Shown: positions 24,344 to 43,437 of the stretch, one piece after another
Layout: every line of letters starts with the position of its first letter
Numbering within the stretch: position 1 is the stretch's first letter
Assembly: GCA_034687125.1 (NCBI GenBank)
Contig: JAQGBZ010000260.1
Coordinates: 1 to 64,000, forward strand
Length of the DNA stretch: 64,000 nucleotides
Direction: 5' to 3'
Source: Neelides folsomi
Taxonomy: Eukaryota; Arthropoda; Collembola; Neelipleona; Neelidae
The notes under the pieces: generated by a model
What the model was told of the DNA's origin: nothing
Databases searched by the model: none
What the model saw: only the letters and a program-made list of their open reading frames with translations
Program-made: the position numbers and the translations under genes

Positions 24344-27159
24344 CGCGCTCGGTGAGCTGGAAAACTCCTAGCGACTATTCTCATCATTCTTCTCATTAAC
24401 TATTTATATAATTAAATACTATATATGTAGAAATTTACTGTGAGGAAAAAATATCTGATAAGGAAAATTGGCTGAAAATTCCAAAATTTTAGTAATTATA
24501 ATTGTCGACTTGAGTATGAATGTCTTGAATGTTTCATTTTCCTTGTTGTATTTGACCAATTCTTAATTTAGTGATGATGAGTCAAAATTATGTATTATTG
24601 TTATTCTTATCAAATGTCCTTTAATAAATGCCTTTTAATATTGTTGACAGGATTTCCTTTTTTACCTTTTTAAATTTTCCTTCAACTCTTTGTGATCCTT
24701 GGAGGATTGGTAAAGGGAAACATAGACCAAAATTTTCACTATGCCCTTTTGTTTTTAATAGCTAAAATAGCGATTACATAGAGTCCAATTGAAAGTCCCT
24801 TTAAGGGAGCCTTTGATGGGAAAATTCATTGTTTAAAAAAAGGCTGACAAGGTTAATAAAAAGTTTTTTTTATCTTTTTTATCTTATAAATGGACAATAA
24901 AGAAGTCAATGAGGACAGTTGGGTTAAATCTCATGATTTTAAAATTTCCAAAGATCCATCCTACTGAAAAATTGGCTCCTTTAAAGGGGGCTTTTAATTT
25001 ATGCATGTGTGAGAGAATTTATGAACTTGAAATGTTAATTTATGAACTTAAAACAGTTCACTAAATTATATATATTTAAATAACATTAAGATGGAATTTT
25101 TCTTCATCAAAGGCGGAATGTGAAGTTTATATAAATATATAATCTTATGAATGAAAAAAAAACTTATTAATTAGCCAAGAACTATTTACAATATAACATT
25201 TTTACTTTCTCAAATATTTTTTTATTTCAATTGTTTCTATTGAACTTATTTTTACTTTATTTAGTTAATTGTGCATTGTGTGTAGAATGGAAACTTGAGT
25301 CAATTCCTTGCCATGTAATTATTTCTCATGGTCATTCACTTCACTTTACACTTTATGTTGGTCGCAATTTCTTGGATTACTTACAATATATACTACTATA
25401 TTAATGAAATCGCAAAGAGTTGTTGACATAGCCCCCCATTCGTTTTAAGGATTGCAAAAGTTATTAACATATTCTGCGGCTCATGTGTAATATTTCTTTT
25501 ATACAGACTGACTCAATTATGAGAAATTTTTTAAATGTTATTTTTTACTTAAATGGAATAAGAAATTAAAGGAATGAAATCAATTTGATATTTACATATG
25601 TAGTAGACAGATTATTTTTAAGATACGGTTTTTAACTAACGATAAATAACATTTAGGTACTTAAATAAATATTGCATATAAACTGGAAAAACATTTTTAA
25701 CTTAAAAGCAACTTAGCTTTGCCATACTTTTAATCTAAATTATAGTCAAGACTCTTTCTTTTAAAAAGGCTCTGGGCTATGCCAAAGGGTTCAGGATTAC
25801 CTTTGCAGAATTAACACATTTAAATTCCCCAAATCCAGATACATGTTTGCCCAATGCAAGGAGAAATATAACTTCAAAAAATTGATAAAAATGGTCCGAG
25901 TGGGGAAATTAAGCGTCTCGTCACTGTTGAGAACTTAATCAATCTTTAATGAATTAAAAAGAAATTTCATTTAGTCATAAAAAAAATTTAAGTGATTTTT
26001 AACTACATTTAAGCAAATGTTTATAATACATGTTGTATTTTAATTGCGTGTACATATACGTGTATTTACGTGTAATTGCGTGTACTTCGAGTGAGGAATG
26101 GATAAAGAAATTTTATTTGATATTAATTTCCCCCGATCGATTTTTCAATTACTCACCGTGCTCTTGAAACTCAAATGGTTATGATCTAATAAATGAAACA
26201 GTTGTAAATATACATATATGGTAATAAGTACATCTTATATATTTATTATACTAGATATTACTGTACGTTTTGATTTACTGGTATATAATTGTACACATAA
26301 TACAATACTAATAGATGCTGTGTGAGTTAAGATGAATATTAAATTTAGTTATAATTACATTCTCACTTGCACAGCATTGTCCGAAGTCCGATCAGCTAGT
26401 AATTTATATACTTATAAATATATAATATATATTAGATTTATCTCCTTTATTAGATCCTCAATATATAAATACATATATAAGAAATCTGACCATACAAATG
26501 AAGATTTTGAGTGTCTGAGGCCATATGTTCCGTAATTGGGTCTAATAAATTGTAGTTTGGTTAATAATATCCATAGTAATATTTGGATATGACTTGACTT
26601 TTAATGGGTAATGACAACGGCGGTATTTCGCATGAGTAATGAAATATGTATAAAATGTAAATATCACTGAGGAAAATTGCGCATTGTGGTAAAAGTTACC
26701 TTAAAAGAAATTGGAACGTGTCGAAAATAATTTAAGCTTGAAATGAAAATGAGTTTCATTCTATTTACATTATTACTAAATACATATTGAGAATACAGTG
26801 TGTAGTGAAAGCGTGGATTTAAACACAATGTATTGAAAAATGAGAAATGTGCGGTGTTTAGTTAGAATGAGATATTCAATAAAAATCATTTAATTGTTCA
26901 AAGAATTCATTATTCTTCTTGGCTCATTTATAATTCATAACCACCCATGTTAAAATCTTTCATGTTCGGACAAGGATTGCATAATACATATCTGTAAATA
27001 TTAAATGATTAATGAAACAATTCTTTTAAATAATGAACATAAAACGTTAGTCTGAATGTGATAAAAAGAGTTTACCTATATCGGCTTCAGGGGAATGTTG
27101 AAAGGGATATTGTACAAGGTGTGTTTCATTTCCTGAATTGATCTCATTTAGTGCGAGGT
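24344..27159. other. AT-rich intergenic, SRPK 3' side
   Basis: The first 300 bases hold the SRPK 3' UTR with AATAAA at 24623-24628. A loose inverted pair, CCCTTTAAGGGAGCC near 24791 and GGCTCCTTTAAAGGGGG near 24974, may be remains of a small repeat. Beyond that the sequence is AT-rich with no exon, hairpin or family recognised. Confidence 0.45.
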
Positions 27160-27880
27160 ATTGTGGTTGATGTGTTTGAGGATATCTATCTTAAGAGATT
27201 GTGTGGATGATTTTCCTCTCTGGGGGTTGGGTTGGATGGGCCGTTGACGTGGGAAGTGGTGGAATGGTGAGCTAAAGGCTTTCAATTAGGAGATGTGCGG
27301 AGCAGAGCGGATTAAGAGGCCGTAATGGGGAGTGTAATGGAGGGAAGGGGAATGATTGCATAATTTAGAACTTGGCCCATTGTCTCCCAGAGCTAAGGAG
27401 CTTATGTGGAGGAAAAGTTGAGTGAGTCGGGCGGAAGAGTCGTTAGAGAAAGTGAGCGAGATTTATTTGCCAGCTTTTGAATTGCCAACTTCAACTTTCT
27501 TCTTCTTTCCTCCGGAGTTGAGGGGGAGACTCGGCCGGTTTTGATTTATGCAATGTGGAACTGAGGTCATTTATCCTTAATCCGCCGACGAGTCGCCCAT
27601 CCAACACGGATCCCATTTATTTATTACACCCCTTGCAATATTTACCCACAACAGGAGAGGAAAAGTTGAAAACATCTCAGGACCACAATTTATGTTTCAT
27701 CATCATCCTCGGAACACTCGGAAGAGATTATGGAGGAATCGGGATTCATCCCGAGGCTCGGATCTCTCGCTCCCTTCGTTTGCATAGCCAAACTCCGGAC
27801 CCATCCCCCGGAATTATGAAGGAATGGGAATTTGAGAGGGGATCCACAGAGAGACCAAAGATCTGACTCGAATCCCTAAA
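27160..27880. promoter_or_regulatory. GC-rich island upstream of exex, candidate enhancer
   Basis: Base composition rises sharply from the AT-rich surroundings. Motif cores include CAATTAG (27278 area), GGATTAAG (27309 area), CGTAATGG and TTAATCCG (27578 area), typical of homeodomain and Bicoid/Otx-type binding. A 103-codon frame at 27555-27866 has no similarity and no splice context. It lies 1.3-2 kb upstream of exex, so regulation of that gene is the simplest reading, by inference. Confidence 0.38.
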
Positions 27881-29127
27881 CACCTCTCCCTTCAGGACAA
27901 ATCCAACAATTCAAGACTTCCAATCTACTAATCGCCCATAGACCCAAATACTATCAAAATGACATATTATTCATTACCAACATTGGTAGATCAAACAGAT
28001 TACGCCTTATATACAGATTACCCCCTATACAGATTTCATTACTTCCCAACAATAAAGTAGGAGAATAAATCCAATGATCAAAAATTCACTATTTTGAACC
28101 ATCATTCACTTACATTGAGTAGATTGCTTCTTTAAATGGGTCTTTTTCTTCTCCTTCTTTTTGGAATAGTAGAACAATTTAATATTAGGTAATATGAAGT
28201 ATCAGTAAATAGTAATAATATAAATAAATAAAACTTACTTTTATTTAAAAGTACTATAGCATACCATATAACACTATTACCATATATTTAGAATATGTAG
28301 TATACTGGTGTACCTAATAAGAATTATTATATTAAGATTAAATGTCAGGTTTTTGATTTTACCTCTTCCAACCAATCGATATAAGAAATGTAAATTAATT
28401 GAATATTTGATTATTATCTTAATACTTTGCATAGTTGTACAAATAAAAAATTATAGTTATAATTTACTGTTTAATACGATCCGTTCAATATTACAGGTAG
28501 AATCAGAGTAGTTATGTTTGTTGTTCAGAACTTATCAAATTGGCCTTATTGGGTTTTTTACATTTAAAAATCCGAATAATCCCCTTTCAATTGATTTTAT
28601 TTACTTCTTCATTTGTTCACCAACATTTGAAAGGATTCGCTGTTATCAATATATGGAAGGGAGAATGGAAGAGGAATAATTTCAAGTTTGATGGAAATTA
28701 ACTTTACCTGTTGAATTTGAACTAACAGTGGACCTTTGACATTCTTTTAATGATCTTAATGATTAAATTGTTAATAAAATGGTTTTGAATATTCTAAATG
28801 AAACCGATTTGTGTTTTAATTTGTCATTTGGCGTTGATCGGCGTAACCGCGGTTTGTGACGAGAGAAAGGTCGTTAATGAAGAGTGAGCTAAGTGATGTA
28901 ATTGGGGATGGTAATGAGAAAGGTGGAAAGGGGCGCGAGGGGCCGTCCCAAGGGCGGGGCTTGGAGATGGGAACGGATGGGGCCTTGGGAAACTCCCGAC
29001 CCTGATCTCCCGTTCGCCCACTTCGGAGATAAGGGAGGGTGTTGGGTTGGCGGGCGGCGCGTCCCGACCCTCCTCTCTTGAAGGTTTCTCTCTTTCCCCA
29101 CGTGCCTCACTCAAGTCCTCCGACGAC
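27881..29127. promoter_or_regulatory. exex proximal upstream region and 5' UTR
   Basis: AT-rich DNA to about 28830 gives way to GC-rich sequence leading into the start codon at 29128. The last 300 bases are probably promoter plus 5' UTR. An antisense frame of 185 codons (29381-28824) overlaps exon 1 and is a shadow of its GC-rich composition. Confidence 0.4.
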
Positions 29128-35625
<6,498 letters not shown>

Positions 35626-37539
35626 GCCAAAAGGTCTTCCATTACCAAAATACACAAAGCTACATAATGTGAGGAAAATATTATATGAGATAGATCAAGT
35701 TAGGCCCTTTAACTAATACTAATAGATAAATAAATAAACTCAACCTTACGAACAACACAATTTCTACTGTTTCAATATGCCCTGTCTCATTCAATCCCAA
35801 CCTCATTTCACATCCAATAAAGTTTGAAAAAGTTTTTAAGGAGGATTCTTTAAATGGGTTCTTGTTCTGAAAGTTAATTTTAATAGTCAATTAAAACTTA
35901 ATAATAGGCTTTATCAATTTAGCTTCACTTTTATTATAAATGCATACCATAAGATTACGCTAACGAGAAAGAAACCTTTCATTAATGCAATAGAGGAAAA
36001 GGATACAGGAATGAAAAACCTTCTTCATTCACTCAATAAAACTAATGCCATAGGTATTATCTATTATAATAAACAAGTACATATTTATTATGTACTTATA
36101 TTAAATGCTAATTAGTGGAATTATTAGCAGATTAAATAATTAGGTATGTATGTAGAAGGAAATTGAAAAGCCAGGGGGGTAAATTTAATATCTTAATTAT
36201 TGATGATTTTAGTTGGGGAAGTGAGTGCGTGTTTAAGGGTGTTAAGTTTGATTTGAATATAAATGGAGTTTGGTGGGTGTGTTAGTAAAAAGAGATGGGA
36301 TGGGACAGGTTTGGTCGTCCCACTGTCATCCGGAGGATCTCCATCCACGGTTCTCCACCGTCAGAGAACCTCATCAGTTGTCAACTTCTCGATCGATAGC
36401 TGCCGAATCTGATGCTCTTTATCGTCCTTACGTAGCCTAATCGGATTTCACGCCCTGGTCTTCATTTTTCAACTTGTCTCCTCAGACGACAGCCCGCAAG
36501 TTGAGAACACGGGTTAAAGACTCGTAGTGAATCCATCAATGTCCCAGTCCTCCATTCCTCATCGGACAAACCAAGATCAAAACGAGACGTCACGTAGTTC
36601 ACCCAAACCGCCCGCACAAATATATAAATACAATGTTACACGCCCTCCCTAAATATTTGTACATTCAAAAGCTGTTTAATACCTCCAGAGTAATTGGATC
36701 AATTATGCATGACGTGTACAGAACTTATTTGTTTACGACCCTTTTAATTTCAAATTAAATATTACCCAAATGTGTACTATTGATAGAGCTTTAGAACCCA
36801 TGTCGACTTGACTCAATAATTTGTAAAGGGTTTCTCAAGTTGGTTTCTTTATTAAATGATTATTTATATTTAAAAAATACACACTCTGTGAATTTCAATT
36901 GAATGAAACAATTATTATGAAATTAATTATCTTTAGTTAATAATATTTAATATATTTAAGTGGTAACATTTAATTCTAGAATAAACCAATTGCCCTAATA
37001 GTGTTGAATTGAGTACTTATACAGCATTATTTCAAATACTGTAGCATTGGAATATCACCAACGATTGTTAGACAAAACCTAAAATACATATAACAAGTAG
37101 TAAAAAAGCTTAAAGAAACATTCGATTAAACTGATAAAAATAAGAATTTATAATAATTAAGGTTTACCCTTCTCCATCCACATGGGTTTTTCAATGAGTT
37201 TTTGAGTGTTAATTAATATTTATTATGATAACTACGACTCTATGTAGAGTATGTTGAATAGATTAGGAGGAGAAAAGGCCTTGACTGTTAATTGTGGCCC
37301 TATTACATTTATAGAGAATAAACTGATGATTTAGGAAATTGTTCTCTTGTGCTGGCGGTAAATGTTTATGTTTCCAATGTCCATTGTTTCATTTGTAGTC
37401 GTAGTGGATAATGGAGGATGACTCGTTTAATGTCATTTGTATACTTATACTAATGTCATTTCCTTTGGTTGTGTGTGTGTTTAGTTTAAAATCTCGATGT
37501 GATATTTAGTGAAAGTGTTATTAGAAGTCTGGTTGAATG
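35626..37539. other. exex 3' UTR and AT-rich intergenic DNA
   Basis: Overlapping AATAAA signals at 35729-35738 probably end the exex transcript. A GC-richer patch at 36290-36610 has no open frame of note and is unexplained; it could be a small regulatory element. The rest is AT-rich. Confidence 0.42.
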
Positions 37540-38410
37540 GCAGTAATTAGTGTAGAAGGGGCTTAAAGGGGCTGAGTAGTCCGAGGACGTTCTTGTACTG
37601 GGAATAAAAGGAGTTGAGGTGGCCTGTTTCATGAGAGTGGAGGGAAATGGATTTGAGAGCAATCATTGGTTCCATTAGCCCTTTCCTCAGTAGTTAATTA
37701 GGTGAGGTGGGCGGCGATCAGAGGTCTCGGGAGAGAGGGGAATAATGAACGGATCAATTTCGAGTCCGGAGTTGTGCCGGATTGCAAAACCCTCCCGAGA
37801 ACTCCTAAATCTTGGGCGTGAAATTTATGAGGAAACTTTGCCGAGAGTTGTTTGTAACGATGATGTAGTCGGAGGGTCGGCCCTGGAACCCATCCGGGAG
37901 AGAGAACGGCCGAAGATGGGATTTTTTTGCTCATCAGGGAATCCATGATTTCATAGCCATTACTTCCAATGTCTGCCTCATTTAACCACACATCTAATTC
38001 TCGAGCTGGGTAATTTGAGTGAGTAGATGGGCCATCCCCATCCATCTCCTCCTCCCTCCTCAAGACAATCCCGCTAAAAGCCATATACATTTATTCATGA
38101 GTCCAAGGGCGGGGATTCGAGTGGTGAGGAAGGTGGAGATTAAAGACGGCCGCCTCCTCCCGCCCATCTCCCCCTCCATCCAACACATCCCTCAAGGCCC
38201 ATTTATCTCAGCGCCAGCCCTACACTTTTAATTAAGGCTAAATCGCTTCATCGCTCCCTCGACATTACTTTGATCTCGGGCTAATTAACTCCAGAAAAGT
38301 TTAATCTGGTCGTAATGGGGACCAGCGGCGCAGGGGCCGAGCCCCCATATGACCCTCATCCGCCATTCCACCCGCGTCCGAGAAATTAAACGAGGCTTGT
38401 AACAAGTTCC
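37540..38410. promoter_or_regulatory. GC-rich island downstream of exex
   Basis: The island lies between the converging exex and cyclin T genes. It has GCAGTAATTAGTG (37540 area), GTTCCATTAGCCC (37669), GTAGTTAATTAGGTG (37691), TTTTAATTAAGGC (38226) and GGCTAATTAACTCC (38279). A minus-strand frame of 130 codons (37698-38090) and smaller plus frames overlap with no similarity. It resembles the intron 1 islands and is best assigned to exex regulation. Confidence 0.4.
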
Positions 38411-38622
38411 TTTTTTATTCATTCATACGAGGTACACTCGTAATGTCAACGACGAACAGTTTTCAAAATAACATTAATTAGTAGACGGGTCCAACAGTTT
38501 CCCACTGGGTGGGAATAAGTGTTTCATAAAATGACATGACATCATGAGATATTACTAATATTAATAAATATCCATCTAGGCATACATATAGTATTCTTCT
38601 TGTAGATTTGTTTTAAAAGGGC

Positions 38623-41600
38623 CTACTCTGGGGGTCTCAATTTGATCTTAATTTTCGTGAGGCCGGTATCGATGAGCGGAGGAGAGTCAGACGACCGTCG
38701 CTTCGATTTGTGCTTATCTTTATGCTTATCCTTTTTCGGCTTCTTCTCCTTATCTTTGTCTTTGTGCTTTCGCTTCTCCTTCTTCCTCTTTTTCCCCTTA
38801 CGATGTTCCTCCTCTTCCTCGGTCGCTGTGGCTAGGGTCATGGCTATGTCAGAAGTCAATTCAGTTTTAGGCTCAACTTTAAAAACAACTGGAGAGCTGC
38901 TGCTCACTCCGAGCCCCACTTGGGGTTGGACTAGCGACTGCGGCACCATCGACGTTGGCAAAACAGTTGCTGTAAATAAAATACATATGAATAAAATAGA
39001 TGGTTGGGTTCTCACATTCCGAATTCGCATATTATAAAAGTACGTACCTTGTGAAGCAGTTGGGGTCAAACTGCTACTTCCAACTCCGATTTCAGAACTG
39101 AGGAGCGGGAAAGCATTGACCGAGTGCCCATATCCACTTTGTCCAATTTCAGGATATCGACTAAGGGGCTTTCCCCTCGCCTGTCCCATAAGATTTGGAT
39201 GAATCTTTGCAGGCATGGCAGTGCGAGGTCGTTCCTCGGCTTCTCGTTTAATCTGAACAGGAGGAGGCCCCGGTACTGGTCTCTGTTAATTTAAAATAAT
39301 AATGGGATATACAATCAATTAAATATAAGTACATAATATTACATAATATACATACATAATATTTAATATGCTTATTTGTACAGTATATATGTTATATATT
39401 CAATTTATAAATATATGAAATATACCGGCGGAGGCGGCCTAGGTTGTCGATCGCGGGATTGATGTTGTTGTTGTTGTTGTTGTGACTGCTGATGTTGCGG
39501 CGGAAGATGTGGAGGCTGCATTTGATGGGAAGGCGGAGGGTGAAGAAGCGGATGTGGATGTTGTTGAGTTGGATGTGGCGGTTGATGGGGTTGAGGTACC
39601 GGTGGAGGATGACCCTTGTGATGTCCATGAGGAGGATGAGGTGGCGGGCGAGGTTGTCCAGCAATGGGTGGTGGCTTTTTCTGAACCGGTGGCTGATGAG
39701 GATGGGCAGGGTGACTAGGCCTGCCTGGATGTGGAGGAGGAGGTCCACTTGGGAATTTATTAAGATTCAGTGGATCTTTGTTCATATGATGAGCCGGGTA
39801 TCCGTGATGTGAAGGTGGGAAGAGCGGCTTTCCTGAAGAGTGAACAGATTGCTTGCTGGGACCACTGTGATGACTGCTACTGCTACTCGGTTGCTTCATT
39901 AAAGGATGTGGAGGAACTCCATGTGGAATGCTCGGTTTAGGGACGGCAGGCTGAGGCCCTGAAGATTGAGGTCCATCAAATGGAGCGATCAATTTCGGTG
40001 CTGATGACGAAGAAGGCCGACTAAATTCACACAAATTAAATCACAAATTTTTATAATAAATTAAAAAACATCATTTATTTACTAAAATAATTATGTTAAT
40101 ATTTAGACTAGATATAAGCTAAACTAATGTCATGGAAATCATTTCTGAACAATAAATCAATATTATAGGATAGGTTTAAATTAATTTGAAAGTAGTTCTA
40201 TTAAAAATATACCATGATTGATTTTTATAATTGTTTTACCTCATTTTGTTTGGTGGTTGACCGCTATGAGACTGAACCGGAGACCGAAGCTTCCCATGAA
40301 AAGTTGGCATAGATGAACCGGAACCGCTGGGGCTCATAGAATCCATTGGAAAGTGAGTGGGAAAGCTGCCGAGCACAAGGGCGGCGGAAGTCTGATTCAA
40401 ACTCATAATCTTCTTTTTCAGCCGTGAAGGAGATTTGTTAAATATGGTTAGGAACTCTGTCGTGATGGTCTCTAAGTGTTCCATCGTCACTGTGTCGTCA
40501 ACATACCAAAACCAGTCTTTTCCTTCTTTCGACCGTGGAATCTAAATATCGTCATTTAATTATTTCTTTCCTTTAAAAGTCAATTTTAAATATATATATA
40601 TATATATATTTATTTATTTATTTATTAATGCGATGCAATACCTCCCAATTTGACCATTTGCATGCGAGATGAATGCAAACACAAGCCACAACAGTCGGCT
40701 TATATTGGAGACACATTGTTGTCAAGTGCAAACTGAATATTAGGAAACAAATGAGTTTTGAACAATTGGAATATAATGAATATTTTAATTTTTTAATAAA
40801 CCTGTTAGTCGCCATAAAATATGAAGTTTGGGCCAAATCTTTGCTCGCTGAATAAACAAAAAATTCCATGTTATCGCTTTTATTTCGATTTAATCATCTA
40901 CGATGGTTGTAATTTCATTTTCAGTTAATTTACCAAAATTATAAGTTTTTGGAAATTTACCTCTAACAAGCTGGCAGCATTTGACAACATGAGTATGCGG
41001 ATGATCAATTGCTACATCGAGCCCTAGAGTTTGTAATAATATGTTTTCGTTCATCACGAGCTCTGCAGATTGTTCTGCGTAGGCCTACAACAAATGTTGA
41101 AATTAGCTAAAGATCCACATTTTAAGAAATAAAACAAGTTACTTTTTTTTATGAAAATTATAATATTATAAATTGGGAACTGCTTATTATGTAGTACATA
41201 TTTTTATGAAGAGATTGAAATGGAATAAAATTACAATTAAATAATACCTCAGATTTAACATCAATGGGAGCTTGCTGAGTTTCCCGATGTAGACAATAAT
41301 TAGATACTTTAATCACATGTTCTAACTTCCTCGGCTGTTCTTCTACTTTTGCAGCCAAGAAGATGGAAGCTGTTGAAACAACATTTCTTGGAAATTGAGT
41401 GAACGAGTGGTACATGTAAAATCGATGCATGTAGACAATCGCGGTATTAATACATAGTTGATTACTGTAAAAATAAAAAATATTTAATTTTCCTTGGTCT
41501 GTAGTGTAAAAATGAGTATGATTTAAATATGTAAAATTTATGTTCTTACACTTGAAGCCTCTGACCCATATCTTGTATGAAATTTGCTGATTGCTGACGA

Positions 41601-41785
41601 TAGGAAAGCTCTTTGTCAGGATCGATCCCTTTTTTTCTGCTCGGAGTCTGGTCGAGTTTTTCTTTATCAAAAAACCATCGGTTTGGATTGGGAATAATGG
41701 AGGAGTCTTCCTCAATTGGCTCTGGCTTCTCCTCGTTCCCCGACACCGTCGATGGCGGTTGTGACGACGTTGACGGCTGCGACAT
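38623..41785 (-). CDS. CycT: Cyclin T, regulatory subunit of P-TEFb
   Basis: Cyclin T partners with CDK9 to phosphorylate the Pol II C-terminal domain and release paused polymerase. Nine exons (41785-41550, 41464-41248, 41084-40961, 40847-40802, 40732-40642, 40541-40240, 40020-39426, 39282-39048, 38969-38623) encode 730 residues, as in vertebrate cyclin T. The double cyclin box covers about 36-290: [84 protein letters not shown] and [14 protein letters not shown]. Then comes a disordered Pro/His/Gln-rich region (about 340-540), ending in a glutamine-rich stretch, [14 protein letters not shown], comparable in place to the CTD-binding histidine-rich domain. A highly lysine-rich C terminus (about 655-715) ends [11 protein letters not shown] minus-strand AATAAA lies at 38414-38419. 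The plus-strand frames across the His/Pro exon are shadows. Confidence 0.95.
40590..40625. repeat. (TA)n/(TTTA)n microsatellite
   Basis: About ten TA units pass into TTTA repeats within the cyclin T intron between its exons at 40642 and 40541. It is likely length-variable and has no other sign of function. Confidence 0.85.
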
Positions 41786-43437
41786 CCTTCTTTACTAGTT
41801 TATGACCACCAACAGTCCTAAGGGCTCTCACAATACCAAAAAGAGAGCTGGACAGGTGAGAGTTCACTCCAGCTGAACAGATCTGCAGAGGAGGATTGAA
41901 AGCATTAAATTAATTCAATTATAATTCCAAATAAAGAGATGGTCAATACAACTCAAGGGCTGAAACCCCAAAGACTCAATATGTTGTACTTACCAAGACC
42001 ATCCGGGTGGGTTAGGCGCTTTGGAAGCCCCAGTTGTCTTCATCCCAGGCCGCGTGACTGATGACCCCGGCTGTCCTCCGCCCCCCCTCTCCCGACCAGG
42101 GAGTTTGAAGGTCCCGGGTCTTCTGGGCCTCAGTCCTCCCTCAGAGGCGACGGAGTTGTGCAAAAATGCTTTTTAATTCTTTTTAGAAATCCAAAATTGA
42201 GTGTTTTCTCTTTTCGGAGAATTGAAGTTTGCAAGGAGACTGGCGCTGAGCTGATGAAACTGAATCACGAGGGTCGTTGCATTTCCCTCGATCTCAAACT
42301 CCCATCCTCCCAAAGGGTTAAGCCCAAATTGGCAATGGTGGGCTTCTTTCCTCCTTGCTGCCGTGGTGGATTCAAATCTCACCCTTTTCCTCGTTGTAGC
42401 TACAACACATCGGTTGACCCAACTTGCCCCCAACGCTTCTTCACCCCGCCAAACATCCCAAGTGATTATCCTCGGGCGGCAGAGGTCACACTCAGGTCGG
42501 GGAATTTTAATGGGTACAAATAATTGTGTTGGCCAAACATTCCTTATTTACCTTTTAATCCAACTCCTTTGGCTACGGGGTTGGACACGAGGTCGGACAA
42601 CTCCTCCGACAACTCTGACCCTGACTCCCAACTCCTCATTGTCGTCATCCATTCTCGAAACCAACTATCGACATCGTGAACGAGGAGAGCATTGAAATTG
42701 GGATTATTCCTTCAATGAACAATAGCAAGATTCGTATGAATTCTCTCTATTGAGTTCTCCCTCCATCAAAGTAGGAGTAATGAACAAAATGACTATTATT
42801 ACTTAACAAATGTCCATATCAATAAAATGAAAATCATCAAATTCTTCTAAATATTCCTATTCTTGTGCTACATTTTATGTGTGTTAAAACATGTGGATTT
42901 CTTTAGAAGAGGATCATATATGTACAGCCAATGAATTTAGATATGTTACTTACAAAAGAAAATAATATTTAAAATAATTACTGAACCACAAAAAAACATT
43001 TTCAAATGTATGTGTATTTGAAATCCTTCAATGTAAGATTTCCCATGAATTTTTTAATATATATTAATATTTACATTTAAATTATTACTATTGTAAAAGT
43101 AGTGAATTGTGCGGATTCCTGCAATGAGCAGGAATCTGCACAATTCACTATTTAAATGAGAGACAGAGTCTGAGAACTGAGATAAATATGATCCTAAGAG
43201 ATGTAAATGATCTCTAAAGAATAAATGAGCTAATGAACTTTAATGAACAATAAGCTGAGCACAAGTTAAATGAACAAATTGCAATTAATACTTTATTAAT
43301 CGCAATTACTTTAATTGATACAAAGAATGTTCCACTTTGATAAATGAGAGCAGGAGTTACCAAAAACTGTTGCTCGTTAAATTAGCATTAAACCTTATAA
43401 CATGACATATGTCATTTGTTCAAATCCAATACAATTT
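41786..43437. other. Interval between cyclin T start and B3GAT end
   Basis: The part near 41786 is the cyclin T promoter and 5' UTR. A GC-rich block at 42000-42720 has overlapping frames up to 121 codons on both strands without similarity; a distal promoter or regulatory island is likely. TTTATT at 43292-43297 is the likely minus-strand poly(A) signal of the glucuronyltransferase. A strong hairpin lies at 43097-43153 and is listed separately. Confidence 0.45.
43097..43153. ncRNA. Candidate stem-loop, 26-bp stem with two G-U type mismatches
   Basis: The left arm 43097-43122 and right arm 43128-43153 pair around a 5-nt loop (AATGA). The core reads GTGAATTGTGCGGATTCCTG against AGGAATCTGCACAATTCAC. 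Both departures from perfect complementarity become G-U pairs if the plus strand is transcribed; from the minus strand they would be A-C mismatches. It lies about 140 bp beyond the predicted poly(A) signal of the glucuronyltransferase. It could be a structured RNA, a palindromic repeat or a cruciform site. The small loop is unusual for a microRNA, so the ncRNA label is tentative. Confidence 0.35.

Noticed and set aside
24785-24995. Inverted CCCTTTAA/GGCTCC pair as a possible MITE
   Set aside because: Only about 15 bases match imperfectly and no target duplication is visible.
39482-39812. Plus-strand frames rich in Asp/Glu/Val and Arg/Trp/Met
   Set aside because: They are shadows of the His/Pro/Gln-rich cyclin T exon on the minus strand.
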